A program made the position numbers and the translations under genes. The notes below the pieces were generated by a model. That model was not told the DNA's origin. It searched no databases and was given only the letters and a program-made list of their open reading frames with translations. A DNA stretch of 21,026 nucleotides, from positions 1-21,026 of IMG/VR virus record IMGVR_UViG_3300021349_000012. One strand, 5' to 3'. Source of the DNA: a virus. Position 1 is the stretch's first letter, and every line of letters starts with the position of its first letter. This document shows, in pieces, positions 1 through 6,464 of this stretch.

Positions 1-228
1 TGGGCTCAATAAAGTTACACCTGATTGTGTGCCAAGTAACTGAGCAACAACTTTAGAAACCTTATAATCTATAGAATTAGTATCAGCAGATCCATCAATA
101 CCTACTTTGGCTTCTAAAGCCTCTACAATAGGTTTGATTTCTAAATTATGCCGAATAGAATGTCCTGCAGCACTTAATGTTGAACTAGCTGGCATTGTAG
201 CAATTGTGTCTATTTCAGTTGGATACAT
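1..228 (-). CDS. Virion/tail protein, N-terminal part (runs off left edge)
   Basis: The first 76 codons of a gene that continues beyond base 1. The start is ATG at 226-228, which overlaps the TAA of the upstream gene (TAATG). It begins MYPTEIDTIATMPASS and continues with a stretch reading AGHSIRHNLEIKPIVEALEA and then KVGIDGSAD. This N-terminal pattern, in which particles are bound around an IDT and a regular helical 'EALEAKVG' segment, recurs in phage tail-fibre or virion-associated proteins; that is recalled from family knowledge, not searched. Its position downstream of capsid and connector-like genes fits a structural role. The product cannot be named more exactly without the rest of the gene. 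Confidence 0.6.
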   Translation of the reverse strand, partial: MYPTEIDTIATMPASSTLSAAGHSIRHNLEIKPIVEALEAKVGIDGSADTNSIDYKVSKVVAQLLGTQSGVTLLSP

Positions 229-413
229 TAGGCCCACACAGTCTGATTAATATTTTCAATAGGTGAATACTTTGTTGGATCATAACCGTCTATTTGTATA
301 ACAAGATCATCAACTAGGCAGATCAAATCGTCAACTAAAGTAGCACCAATATTGATGTTACTCGTCCAAGACGTGCTTCCTATAGTTGAGTTTGTCCAGA
401 CAGTATTTTCCAT
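228..413 (-). CDS. Small hypothetical protein, possible leaderless gene
   Basis: 61 residues, rich in Thr, Ser, Ile and Asn, starting MENTVWTNSTIGSTSW and ending NQTVWA. It contains a duplicated LVDDL (LVDDLICLVDDLV). No recognised domain. It ends on a TAA that overlaps the next ATG, so the two are probably translated together. The length and placement just before a fibre-like gene suggest a small virion or joining protein, but this is inference. The ATG at 411-413 has no Shine-Dalgarno sequence. Instead a TGATATAAT promoter-like element ends 6 bases upstream, which would put transcription initiation at about the first base of the start codon. Confidence 0.6.
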   Translation of the reverse strand: MENTVWTNSTIGSTSWTSNINIGATLVDDLICLVDDLVIQIDGYDPTKYSPIENINQTVWA

Positions 414-419
414 ATGACT

Positions 420-428
420 ATTATATCA
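420..428 (-). promoter_or_regulatory. Extended -10 motif TGATATAAT, copy 1
   Basis: A perfect extended -10 element (TGN followed by TATAAT) lies three bases after the TAA of the coiled-coil gene. The same AAATATGATATAATA context occurs at 1934-1942, and close variants at 5242-5250 and 9019-9027. The predicted transcript start, about 7 bases beyond the -10, falls on the ATG at 413. No good -35 is visible. Confidence 0.5.
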
Positions 429-431
429 TAT

Positions 432-1211
432 TTAGATACTCAGATTTGTCCGTAAGACACTTTCTCTATCTTCTAAACGTATCTCTCGGATCTGTAATTC
501 TTTTTCCAGTCTTTTTGAAATAAGATATTTACTGTTTACAACTTTTTCTCTGGTTTCTAAGTCTCTGGAAACTTTGTTTAGTTCTAACGTCTTAATCCTC
601 ATTTCATCCATCAAAGACTGAGCTTGCTTTTCTTTTTGTATGATAGATTGCTCACGTTCATCTAAATCTTTCTTTAGGACTGATTCTAGTGCCTTCTGAG
701 AGATAAATTGTGACTTATCTGCTGACAAATTCTCTTTAGCTAGGTTATAATTATCGACTTTGGATTGAAAGGATGAACGAGTTTTTATAAAATCTGAATA
801 TTCGATATCAAAGTTCTCTTTTGTAGCAAATAAATCTCTTTGTTGTTTTTCAAGTTCTACTTTCTGCAATTCAATAGAAAATTGAGCAAGTTTAATCTTT
901 TTATCAGCTTCTCTAAGATCATTCTTAAATTTAGCCAATTCAATCTCTTGCTCTTCTTTTTCTTTTTGCCACTTAGATTTTTCAATATCAATTTTTTCGT
1001 ACATACTTCTAATATCATTATCAATATTCGATTGTACCTGAGAGCATTGTCGCTGTAGTTCTAATACCTTAGATTTTAATTCTTCCTTTTTGGCTTCTAA
1101 ATCATTAGAGCTAATCTCTAAAATACCGACTTTACTTTGTAATTCGGTTCTTCTTTTTATTAAAGCCTCAACTTCATCAGCAGCTTGTTGTGCAGCCTCT
1201 GAGTATACCAT
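432..1211 (-). CDS. Long coiled-coil protein, virion-associated
   Basis: 259 residues, almost entirely predicted helix. From about residue 10 to 255 it is a near-continuous heptad-like run of Lys, Glu, Leu and Gln with few helix breakers (for example ELQSKVGILEISS near the start, KQQRDLFATKENFD near the middle, LEKELQIREIRLEDRE near the end). No cysteine-based or catalytic motif is visible. The start ATG at 1209-1211 overlaps the TAA of the upstream gene, with AAGG a little upstream. Position among capsid/connector genes suggests a structural or scaffolding-type filamentous protein, but that is inference. Homology searches will give spurious coiled-coil matches. Confidence 0.75.
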   Translation of the reverse strand: MVYSEAAQQAADEVEALIKRRTELQSKVGILEISSNDLEAKKEELKSKVLELQRQCSQVQSNIDNDIRSMYEKIDIEKSKWQKEKEEQEIELAKFKNDLREADKKIKLAQFSIELQKVELEKQQRDLFATKENFDIEYSDFIKTRSSFQSKVDNYNLAKENLSADKSQFISQKALESVLKKDLDEREQSIIQKEKQAQSLMDEMRIKTLELNKVSRDLETREKVVNSKYLISKRLEKELQIREIRLEDRESVLRTNLSI

Positions 1212-1888
1212 TAGAAAGCCTTGATTTTGGAAATTAGATTTTGAGCTGTATCGTTTCTAGAAATTGGAATACCAAGAGATTTGCACTCAGCCATTAGTTC
1301 GGCTCTAGTTTTAGTTTCATTGCCGACGACTACTGTGTCATCTGCTGGAGCGTTCTTAATATCTTCTAGCGTAATTGTATCTTGCTGTTTGACTTCAAAG
1401 CCTCTAAGTTGATCAGATACTTCAATTTCTTCTTCTCTCAAAGTTTTAGAATTTGAGTCAGAGTTATCCATATTTGAATTTACAGGAGTATAATCTCCAA
1501 GCAATATTTCTTCTGAGATAATAATTTGTTTTAGAAGAGCTGTTCTCTCATTAACATCATTTACTATATTTGGTTTGCCTGTCTTCTCTGATTTTTTTTG
1601 CAAAAGGTGATCAATCAAGTGCTTTGCATAATGCTCTCCAATATATCGAGGAAGTCGTCTTGTTTCGCCGGGACGGATATTAAATATATTTCCGCCATAC
1701 ATTACTTGAAATCCCTCAGAGTGATTGAACTCATACATTACATCTTCTTCTTCTGCTTCTTTTTGTGGAGCCATTCCTAGGGGAGCATCTCCAGCACCGT
1801 AACTAATCTTCTTCTTGTACTCGACTGTAACATCATTACAATCTACGTCAATGTTGTGCACAATTAACGTATCATCAGGACTTTGCAT
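1211..1888 (-). CDS. Structural-region protein with C-terminal HeH/SAP-like motif
   Basis: 225 residues. Residues about 50-100 contain a compact segment reading YGGNIFNIRPGETRRLPRY followed by a helical 'GEHYAKHLIDHLLQKK'. This resembles short domains often encoded near capsid genes, likely head-associated. The last 35 residues (TRAELMAECKSLGIPISRND then TAQNLISKIKAF) look like a helix-extended-helix/SAP-type fold, which in phages can bind nucleic acid or partner proteins. The middle is acidic and Asn/Ser-rich, probably a linker. The ATG at 1886-1888 is preceded by GAAAGG and by a small leader hairpin. Exact function unknown. Confidence 0.7.
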   Translation of the reverse strand: MQSPDDTLIVHNIDVDCNDVTVEYKKKISYGAGDAPLGMAPQKEAEEEDVMYEFNHSEGFQVMYGGNIFNIRPGETRRLPRYIGEHYAKHLIDHLLQKKSEKTGKPNIVNDVNERTALLKQIIISEEILLGDYTPVNSNMDNSDSNSKTLREEEIEVSDQLRGFEVKQQDTITLEDIKNAPADDTVVVGNETKTRAELMAECKSLGIPISRNDTAQNLISKIKAF

Positions 1889-1897
1889 AAATACCTT

Positions 1898-1914
1898 TCG
1901 TCGCTTTAAGAGCG
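1898..1914 (-). promoter_or_regulatory. Leader hairpin before the HeH-motif gene
   Basis: On the transcribed strand the sequence TCGCT, loop CTTAA, AGCGA forms a 5-bp stem directly upstream of the ribosome-binding site GAAAGG. It lies between the copy-2 TGATATAAT element and the ATG. Short, so possibly incidental. Confidence 0.35.
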
Positions 1915-1933
1915 ATCTTTAATTATTAGATAT

Positions 1934-1942
1934 ATTATATCA
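1934..1942 (-). promoter_or_regulatory. Extended -10 motif TGATATAAT, copy 2
   Basis: Identical to copy 1 over AAATATGATATAATA. It follows a strong hairpin (1952-1981), so the order is terminator-like hairpin, promoter, leader, gene. The predicted start is near 1927, leaving a leader of about 40 bases before the ATG at 1888. Confidence 0.55.
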
Positions 1943-1951
1943 TATTTACAT

Positions 1952-1981
1952 AAAGAGACTTTCAGGGTAGAAAGCCTCTTT
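1952..1981 (-). terminator. Hairpin, probable bidirectional terminator
   Basis: Arms AAAGAGGCTTTC and GAAAGTCTCTTT pair over 12 bp with one G-U pair around the 6-base loop TACCCT. The U-tract after the stem is short in the minus direction (CTCTTTATG) and better in the plus direction (CTCTTTTATATT). It sits in the 183-base gap between the beta-helix gene and the next transcription unit. No gene is supported in 1989-2071. Confidence 0.6.
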
Positions 1982-2071
1982 TATATTGTGAATATTATTC
2001 AATCTTTCTCTTGTTCGCTTCCAACATTTCATATAGATAGTCAGATTAGACCAGATCGATTGAGTGATTCA

Positions 2072-3004
2072 CTATGCAGTAGCAACAGGGTCAAGTTTAC
2101 CAGATGTTGAAGTAACATTGGTAACAAAGTTCTGACAAGCGTAGCAGGAAGCCGGAGCAACCATACCAGCAGCAGCAGTTTTCGAACCGCCGACATTGTT
2201 GTATGAAATTATACCAGTTGAGCCTGAAAACATTGCAATTGGAAGACAAGCAGTACCAAGATTATAAATCTCATTACCCTTAACAACAACTCTCAATGAA
2301 GCTGTAGTAGCCCCACCAATAACACCAGAACCGGCATTATTAGAAGTTACGATATTGAAGTAGTTGTTAATAATTTTACAGTCATCAGCACCAGTAAGAG
2401 TGATCCACCAAGCATTGGCAGTAACGGCAGCTGTAGTCATATGTTGGCAATTGCTAACAGTAAGTTGATCAGCAGCAGCAGTTGTAGTCAAGAAAGAGAT
2501 GATCGAAGTAGCACCAGCCTGAACGTCAACGCCATCCAAAACACAACCAGCAGCAGAGATAGTAACCATAGAGGCTAATTCTGCAACAGTTCCTTTAAGG
2601 ATAACATTTTCGATCGAGCAATTAGCAGCAGACATTGTGATAGTCGTTGTAGCAGGCGTAGCAAGAGTAATAGTTGGGCGACTATTTCCTGTTCCTAAAC
2701 CAATAACTCTGACACCAGCAACATCTAAAGTAATGGAGCTACCAGCAGTACCAGTAATTGTCTCAGCGTGCTTTGGCATAACGAAGACAACATCACCATT
2801 ATTAGCTGTGACGCTAGTAATAGCACGATCAATAGTAGCAAATGGCTGTCCTGGGGTTGTACCAGTATTAGCAGTATCTGAACCAGTGACTGAATTTACA
2901 TAATACGTATCACCGAAAGTTAAGATGCCTGCACCTTGCAGGGAATCAAGTGGCAATTTTGCTCCATAACGTAGAGCAGGGATGTAATTTTTAAGACTTT
3001 GCAT
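2072..3004 (-). CDS. Right-handed beta-helix (pectate-lyase-like) virion protein
   Basis: 310 residues. After a short N-terminal segment (residues 1-30) comes a repetitive Thr/Ala/Ser/Val/Ile-rich region with regularly spaced Asn and Gly, typical of a right-handed parallel beta-helix. Near residues 35-65 is YYVNSVTGSDTANTGTTPGQ then PFATIDRAI, the characteristic N-cap seen in many pectate-lyase-fold proteins, and later rungs read CSIENVILKG and CKIINNYFNI. No catalytic residues can be assigned. In phages such folds form tail spikes or capsid-surface proteins that contact host glycans. The location among capsid genes leaves open a head-surface role. The start is ATG at 3002-3004; the upstream Shine-Dalgarno (AGAAAG) is weak. 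Confidence 0.8.
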   Translation of the reverse strand: MQSLKNYIPALRYGAKLPLDSLQGAGILTFGDTYYVNSVTGSDTANTGTTPGQPFATIDRAITSVTANNGDVVFVMPKHAETITGTAGSSITLDVAGVRVIGLGTGNSRPTITLATPATTTITMSAANCSIENVILKGTVAELASMVTISAAGCVLDGVDVQAGATSIISFLTTTAAADQLTVSNCQHMTTAAVTANAWWITLTGADDCKIINNYFNIVTSNNAGSGVIGGATTASLRVVVKGNEIYNLGTACLPIAMFSGSTGIISYNNVGGSKTAAAGMVAPASCYACQNFVTNVTSTSGKLDPVATA

Positions 3005-3028
3005 ATTTTCTTTCTGTTTCCTGAATTA

Positions 3029-3050
3029 GAGGCGGTTTTTACGCCGCCTC
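3029..3050 (-). promoter_or_regulatory. GC-rich hairpin in the leader of the beta-helix gene
   Basis: GAGGCGG and CCGCCTC form a perfect 7-bp GC-rich stem around the 8-base loop CGTAAAAA in an otherwise AT-rich intergenic space. There is no U-tract after it in the transcribed direction (CCTCTAATTC), so it is not a classical intrinsic terminator. It could stabilise mRNA ends or attenuate. Confidence 0.5.
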
Positions 3051-3066
3051 GTCCTCGTCAAAACAA

Positions 3067-3285
3067 TTATTTATTGTGGATTTGAGCACCTTCTACAGGG
3101 TCAATGATTGCTTCTTCTAAAGTCTGACCAGCGGCAATCTGTGCCTCGGTCATAACTATCTCAGGAGCAACCTCTTCAACAGGCTCTTCAATTGGTTCTT
3201 CGATGGTTTCTTCAACCGGCTCTTCGATAACCTCAGGAGCAACCTCTTCAACCTCAGGGGCTGGATCAACAATCTTCTCTACCAT
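3067..3285 (-). CDS. Acidic Glu/Pro repeat protein
   Basis: 72 residues, extremely acidic. The central half is built from E-E-P/V/I units such as EEPVEETIEEPIEEPVEE, followed by a less repetitive C-terminal part (MTEAQIAAGQTLEEAI). No hydrophobic core or known domain is visible, so it is probably extended or disordered. The start is ATG at 3283-3285 with AAAGGATTATT upstream. It sits between the probable decoration protein and the beta-helix protein. A function as an acidic linker or DNA-mimic-like spacer is possible but unproven. Confidence 0.7.
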   Translation of the reverse strand: MVEKIVDPAPEVEEVAPEVIEEPVEETIEEPIEEPVEEVAPEIVMTEAQIAAGQTLEEAIIDPVEGAQIHNK

Positions 3286-3296
3286 AATAATCCTTT

Positions 3297-3316
3297 ACGC
3301 TTAAAGCGTTATTATA
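3297..3316 (-). promoter_or_regulatory. TATAAT element plus small leader hairpin
   Basis: TATAAT at 3311-3316 directly follows the TAA stop of the upstream gene, and after one base comes the hairpin ACGCT, loop TTA, AGCGT (3297-3309), then AAAGGATTATT and the ATG. It lacks the TGA of the four extended -10 copies and has no clear -35, so it is a weaker version of the same arrangement. Confidence 0.35.
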
Positions 3317-4063
3317 TTATCCAATCTCAAGGAAAACAGGACGATATTCACCATTAGCAGCAGTGTATAGGAAGTAACCAATAGTCTGATTTACTCCACC
3401 TGTTGCGTAGTTGATAACTCCACCTGCACCAGAACCAGTAGACGTAGCCATAACGCCAGTCGTACCTGCACCATCAGCTGAATAAACAGCTGCAACACCA
3501 CGAGTCTGTAACCAACCATAGTTGGCAGCAGTCTGAGCAATAAGTGGAACACCAGCTGCACGAGCAGTCAATGAAGCAATTTCTTGCGTGTTGTTGTAAG
3601 TGTTGTGAACAATACTAATCTTTGAAGTTGTATCCAAAGCGATCATAAGTGGGTCGAACAGATCAATAATCATCCCGTAAGCTGAACCAGCTGAACTAAG
3701 TGCAGCGGTAGCTGAAGAAATGAAATTGTGTTTGATCTTAGCGATTTGACCAAGACCTGTACCTGCATTAACGACCATATAGCCTTCATCATAGATACCG
3801 GCTGTTACTGCTGATGTACCAGTAGTAACTTTAACTTGCGTTCCACCAATAGCAACTGCAGCTAGACAAGTCATATTCTGAGCGTCTGCTACAACTGTTG
3901 GCCCTTGCTGTAAGTAACCTGCATGATTTGTTGCAACAGCTTTGTTGAAACGAAACCAGCGACTGTCTGCACATTTGACAACTTCACCAAAGTTTTGTCC
4001 ACCAGCAGTTGACTGCTGATATGGATCAAACTCGAGAAGCATTGCTGTACTCTCTAATTTCAT
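3317..4063 (-). CDS. Probable capsid decoration/head structural protein
   Basis: 248 residues, rich in Ala, Gly, Thr and Val, with beta-strand character throughout and no signal peptide or catalytic motif. The C-terminus YFLYTAANGEYRPVFLEIG and the internal GYMVVNAGTGLGQIAKIKHN resemble small structural proteins encoded immediately downstream of phage major capsid genes. The placement 28 bases after the capsid gene is the main argument for a decoration or cement role. The start is ATG at 4061-4063 with AAAAAAAGGATAAC upstream. Could instead be a head fibre or minor capsid protein. Confidence 0.65.
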   Translation of the reverse strand: MKLESTAMLLEFDPYQQSTAGGQNFGEVVKCADSRWFRFNKAVATNHAGYLQQGPTVVADAQNMTCLAAVAIGGTQVKVTTGTSAVTAGIYDEGYMVVNAGTGLGQIAKIKHNFISSATAALSSAGSAYGMIIDLFDPLMIALDTTSKISIVHNTYNNTQEIASLTARAAGVPLIAQTAANYGWLQTRGVAAVYSADGAGTTGVMATSTGSGAGGVINYATGGVNQTIGYFLYTAANGEYRPVFLEIG

Positions 4064-4091
4064 TGTTATCCTTTTTTTATTAATTATCTAA

Positions 4092-5165
4092 CTAAACTCC
4101 AGTAACACCAGTTAGGACACCCTGACGACGTGGAGACCAAGAAGTCAAGTTACCAAGTTGGATCAATTCACCGATTGTACCAAACTGATTAAGCGAAGAA
4201 CGAAGACCAGACCAACCAAAACCGTGGAAAGTTGACATTGGAGACTCTTCGTAAACACCATCAATTTGAGCAGAACCAAGTTGAACGTCTGAATATCCCT
4301 CTACGCCATTTGTTGGCCAGCCATAGAAATCAAGATAATTCTCGTTCAATGCATATAGATTAGCTGTTGTAGCTTTTTCATCCTTGCAGAAAGGAACACC
4401 TCTGAACGAAAGTGCAACGAAACCATTTTGACCGACTAAACCTTGACCCTGAGTCATTCCACCAGTAGCACCGATTGAAGGCATACCGCTCATAGAATAA
4501 TTCTCACGAATTGTAGGTGTAAGAAGTTGCTCATATAGAGACCAAACATTCTTAGGAGAAACATATAGATTGACGTGGAACTTCTGTGAACCAGATGAAG
4601 TAGCATCAGTCAAAGTAGCAAGTTTCTGAAGTGTCAAAGTACCACCAGAAGCTGTCTTTGTTGCATTTAGGACAGGGTAAGTAGTTCTTGAAAGAGAACC
4701 AATTGTGATAACTGTTGAACCATCATCAACGATAGCACCAAGACCAATGTAGTCTTTGTTTGAGTTTCCTGTACCATCACCATAAAGAAGACCGCCGATT
4801 CCATCAGCCATTTCCTGCTCGATTTCCTCAAGGGACTCTTTGATCAAATCAACTTTAGCGTCAGCTGTTGCATTAGCAACCTGATCCATACCAGCAATAG
4901 CGAGAGGGATACGAACTGCTCTCATATCAAAAATAGCCTTTACCTTAGTGTTCAACTGTGCAGCACTAAAAGTGTCCAAACCACTGAACGAACTGAACGT
5001 ACCAGAACTCTTGTACTTTAGAGGCTTTCTGATGTCATAGCCTTTACCCTGTTTTGCATTTCCTAGGATACGAGCAGCAAGAATGTTGCTATTCAACACA
5101 TTGTCGACCACTTTTGGGATCAAATCCTCTTGAGTAATCGCTGTAACTTTATCATCAAATGTCAT
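4092..5165 (-). CDS. Major capsid protein (HK97-fold type)
   Basis: 357 residues. It forms the icosahedral shell. The evidence is the size, the gene order (scaffold-like gene upstream, decoration-like gene downstream) and the composition: an N-terminal region without a protease-type domain, a helical 'spine'-like stretch around residues 105-130 (AKVDLIKESLEEIEQEMADG), a Gly-rich variable middle (GMPSIGATGGMTQGQGLVGQ) and a beta-rich C-terminus containing STFHGFGWSGLRSSL. The fold name is an inference from the pattern. The start is ATG at 5163-5165 with AAAGGATTTTATC upstream. A dedicated TGATATAAT element and a long leader hairpin precede it, consistent with high expression. Confidence 0.85.
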   Translation of the reverse strand: MTFDDKVTAITQEDLIPKVVDNVLNSNILAARILGNAKQGKGYDIRKPLKYKSSGTFSSFSGLDTFSAAQLNTKVKAIFDMRAVRIPLAIAGMDQVANATADAKVDLIKESLEEIEQEMADGIGGLLYGDGTGNSNKDYIGLGAIVDDGSTVITIGSLSRTTYPVLNATKTASGGTLTLQKLATLTDATSSGSQKFHVNLYVSPKNVWSLYEQLLTPTIRENYSMSGMPSIGATGGMTQGQGLVGQNGFVALSFRGVPFCKDEKATTANLYALNENYLDFYGWPTNGVEGYSDVQLGSAQIDGVYEESPMSTFHGFGWSGLRSSLNQFGTIGELIQLGNLTSWSPRRQGVLTGVTGV

Positions 5166-5203
5166 GATAAAATCCTTTCTTTACTAATTATTTATTAACA
5201 AAA

Positions 5204-5235
5204 ATCGCCAAAAAGCATATCAGCTCTGTGGCGAT
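5204..5235 (-). promoter_or_regulatory. Long stem-loop in the capsid gene leader
   Basis: Outer arms ATCGCCA (5229-5235) and TGGCGAT (5204-5210) plus inner arms AGAGC and GCTTT form a 12-bp stem, one G-U pair and one mismatch, around the loop TGATAT. It is followed by TTTTTGTTAATAA. If copy 3 of the -10 motif is used, the mRNA would start at or one base from the base of this stem. It may act as a 5' stabiliser, or as a terminator for reading from the scaffold gene. Confidence 0.6.
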
Positions 5236-5241
5236 GATTAT

Positions 5242-5250
5242 ATTATATCA
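5242..5250 (-). promoter_or_regulatory. Extended -10 motif TGATATAAT, copy 3 (capsid promoter)
   Basis: AAATGTGATATAATA lies directly behind the TAA of the scaffold-like gene. A second overlapping TATAAT occupies 5237-5242. The predicted start at about 5235 gives a leader of about 70 bases for the major capsid gene. No convincing -35 is seen. Confidence 0.55.
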
Positions 5251-5253
5251 CAT

Positions 5254-5946
5254 TTAGATATCGTATTTTTGTTTTGCCTTTTGAAGCAAACGATCTAGAG
5301 ATGAATTATGAAGTTCCTTGTAGCTCATTCCTTGTCCTGAAGTTGATGTTCTGCTGGATGATGATCCTATTGGAGCGAACTTGCCCGGCACTCTGTATTC
5401 TGACTGTATCCATTTGTTTTGATCAATATCAAAGTGCTTGCCTGATTGATTGTACATCTTTACAGTCTCAGCAATTTTTAACAGGTCAGTTGTACCCATA
5501 AAATGAGCAAAACCAAATAGATCTCTTCTAGCAGCATTACCTGGATCGTTGTGATCTTTTGGATCTCTTACTTCTGGAAGATAACCGTCTTTAACAGCTT
5601 GTGCCGCTTCTTGCTCAAATTTATCATCCCATTCTTTTTCAGCAACTTTCATCTCTTCTTGCTTTGAAAGCTGTTCTTCTTCTTTTGCTAACAATCTAGC
5701 CTCAGCCTTTGCTTCTGCTGTCTGCTCAATCTCGTCTCGTAAAGTTCTCCAGTCAGCTGGTGGAGCGTTTCGTGGGTCAAGTGCTGGATCAATAGGAAGA
5801 TCAACGGGTCTAGAGGCTTCCTCTATTCCTGAAATTCTCTCATTAATTGTTTGTAAATCAGCACCGAGTGAATTAACAGCTTCTAAAAGCTGACTTAAAT
5901 CTTGTCCTTTGGCTGCTTCTTGAGCAGCAATTTCTTCTGGTGACAT
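5254..5946 (-). CDS. Scaffold-like protein
   Basis: 230 residues, highly charged and mostly helical, placed immediately upstream of the capsid gene, where phage scaffolding proteins are normally encoded. Residues 1-45 are helical (LLEAVNSLGADLQTINERIS), 45-65 are Pro-rich, 70-125 are a Lys/Glu/Ala helix, and the C-terminus is Ser/Thr-rich followed by a basic helix (SLDRLLQKAKQKYDI). A basic C-terminal helix is the capsid-binding element in known scaffolds such as that of P22. No protease motif is seen. The start is ATG at 5944-5946 with TTGGAG about 11 bases upstream. Confidence 0.75.
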   Translation of the reverse strand: MSPEEIAAQEAAKGQDLSQLLEAVNSLGADLQTINERISGIEEASRPVDLPIDPALDPRNAPPADWRTLRDEIEQTAEAKAEARLLAKEEEQLSKQEEMKVAEKEWDDKFEQEAAQAVKDGYLPEVRDPKDHNDPGNAARRDLFGFAHFMGTTDLLKIAETVKMYNQSGKHFDIDQNKWIQSEYRVPGKFAPIGSSSSRTSTSGQGMSYKELHNSSLDRLLQKAKQKYDI

Positions 5947-5970
5947 TTTGAATGTTCTCCAATTATTTAA

Positions 5971-6162
5971 TTATTCTTTTGCTTTTTGTGCTAGCTTATC
6001 TTGCGCAATCTTATGCATATTCTCTGCAAATACTGCTTCTTTCTTGGCAACTCCGCCCTTTTTCTCAGCAGTCTTGACCTTTTTAGCGGTAAATTTACCG
6101 AACTTTCCTACTGTACCCTTTTCTTCCATCTTCTTAACAGCTTTTTGTATCCAAAATGCCAT
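5971..6162 (-). CDS. Small basic hypothetical protein
   Basis: 63 residues, lysine-rich, starting MAFWIQKAVKKMEEKGTVGK and ending HKIAQDKLAQKAKE. Proteins of this type, with a K-G-T-V-G-K-F core, are common among small genes close to phage portals, but the function is not known. The start is ATG with AAAAGGAATAAT upstream. Positive charge would suit binding of DNA or an acidic partner inside the head; that is speculation. Confidence 0.65.
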   Translation of the reverse strand: MAFWIQKAVKKMEEKGTVGKFGKFTAKKVKTAEKKGGVAKKEAVFAENMHKIAQDKLAQKAKE

Positions 6163-6172
6163 ATTATTCCTT

Positions 6173-6340
6173 TTAGGCTTGTGCCTTTTGCTTTAATAAT
6201 TGTAGTTTTTGAGCAACAACTGATGGTTTGGCAGCAACTCTAGGCCCTGTGAAAGCCGATACCTTAGGCTGTGCTTTAACTTGTGGCTGTTGGCTCATAA
6301 AGTTATTTATTGCTTCTTGTGATTGTAATGGTGATGGCAT
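6173..6340 (-). CDS. Small Gln/Ala/Pro-rich hypothetical protein
   Basis: 55 residues, starting MPSPLQSQEAINNFMSQQPQ and ending QKLQLLKQKAQA. Low-complexity, with a central Pro/Val/Ala part and a helical Gln/Lys tail. No recognised domain. Its ATG at 6338-6340 overlaps the TAA of the preceding small gene (TAATG), so it is probably translated by coupling. The open frame and tight packing support it as a real gene. Confidence 0.6.
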   Translation of the reverse strand: MPSPLQSQEAINNFMSQQPQVKAQPKVSAFTGPRVAAKPSVVAQKLQLLKQKAQA

Positions 6341-6462
6341 TATTTAGCCTTTTTCTTTAATACACTATAAGCAATAGCAACTGCCTGCTTCTGAGGCTTG
6401 CCTGCTTTTATCTCTGTCTTGATATTCGTTGAAAAATTCTTTTTTCCTTTAAGTAATGGCAT
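6340..6462 (-). CDS. Small basic phage protein with GKPQKQAVAIAYS motif
   Basis: 40 residues: a basic N-terminus (MPLLKGKKNFSTNIKTEI) followed by KAGKPQKQAVAIAYSVLKKK. The G-K-P-x-K-Q-A-x-A-I-A motif marks a family of very short phage proteins that I recognise from portal/terminase neighbourhoods (DUF6496-like). Function unknown. The start is ATG at 6460-6462, just after the portal stop, with AAGGATAAAT spanning the boundary. Confidence 0.7.
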   Translation of the reverse strand: MPLLKGKKNFSTNIKTEIKAGKPQKQAVAIAYSVLKKKAK

Positions 6463-6464
6463 AT

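Noticed and set aside
840-1058. Open frame on the plus strand, Phe/Leu-rich
   Set aside because: It is the antisense shadow of the Lys/Glu-rich coiled-coil gene; its composition is exactly what antisense of such a gene gives. The same applies to the other plus-strand frames.
1990-2050. A 28-codon frame (MKCWKRTRERL...) running through the hairpin at 1952-1981
   Set aside because: No ribosome-binding site, and it covers a terminator-like structure; more likely chance.
3067-3285. TonB-like or cell-wall-spanning function for the Glu/Pro protein
   Set aside because: No N-terminal membrane anchor and no C-terminal domain; repeats alone do not support it.
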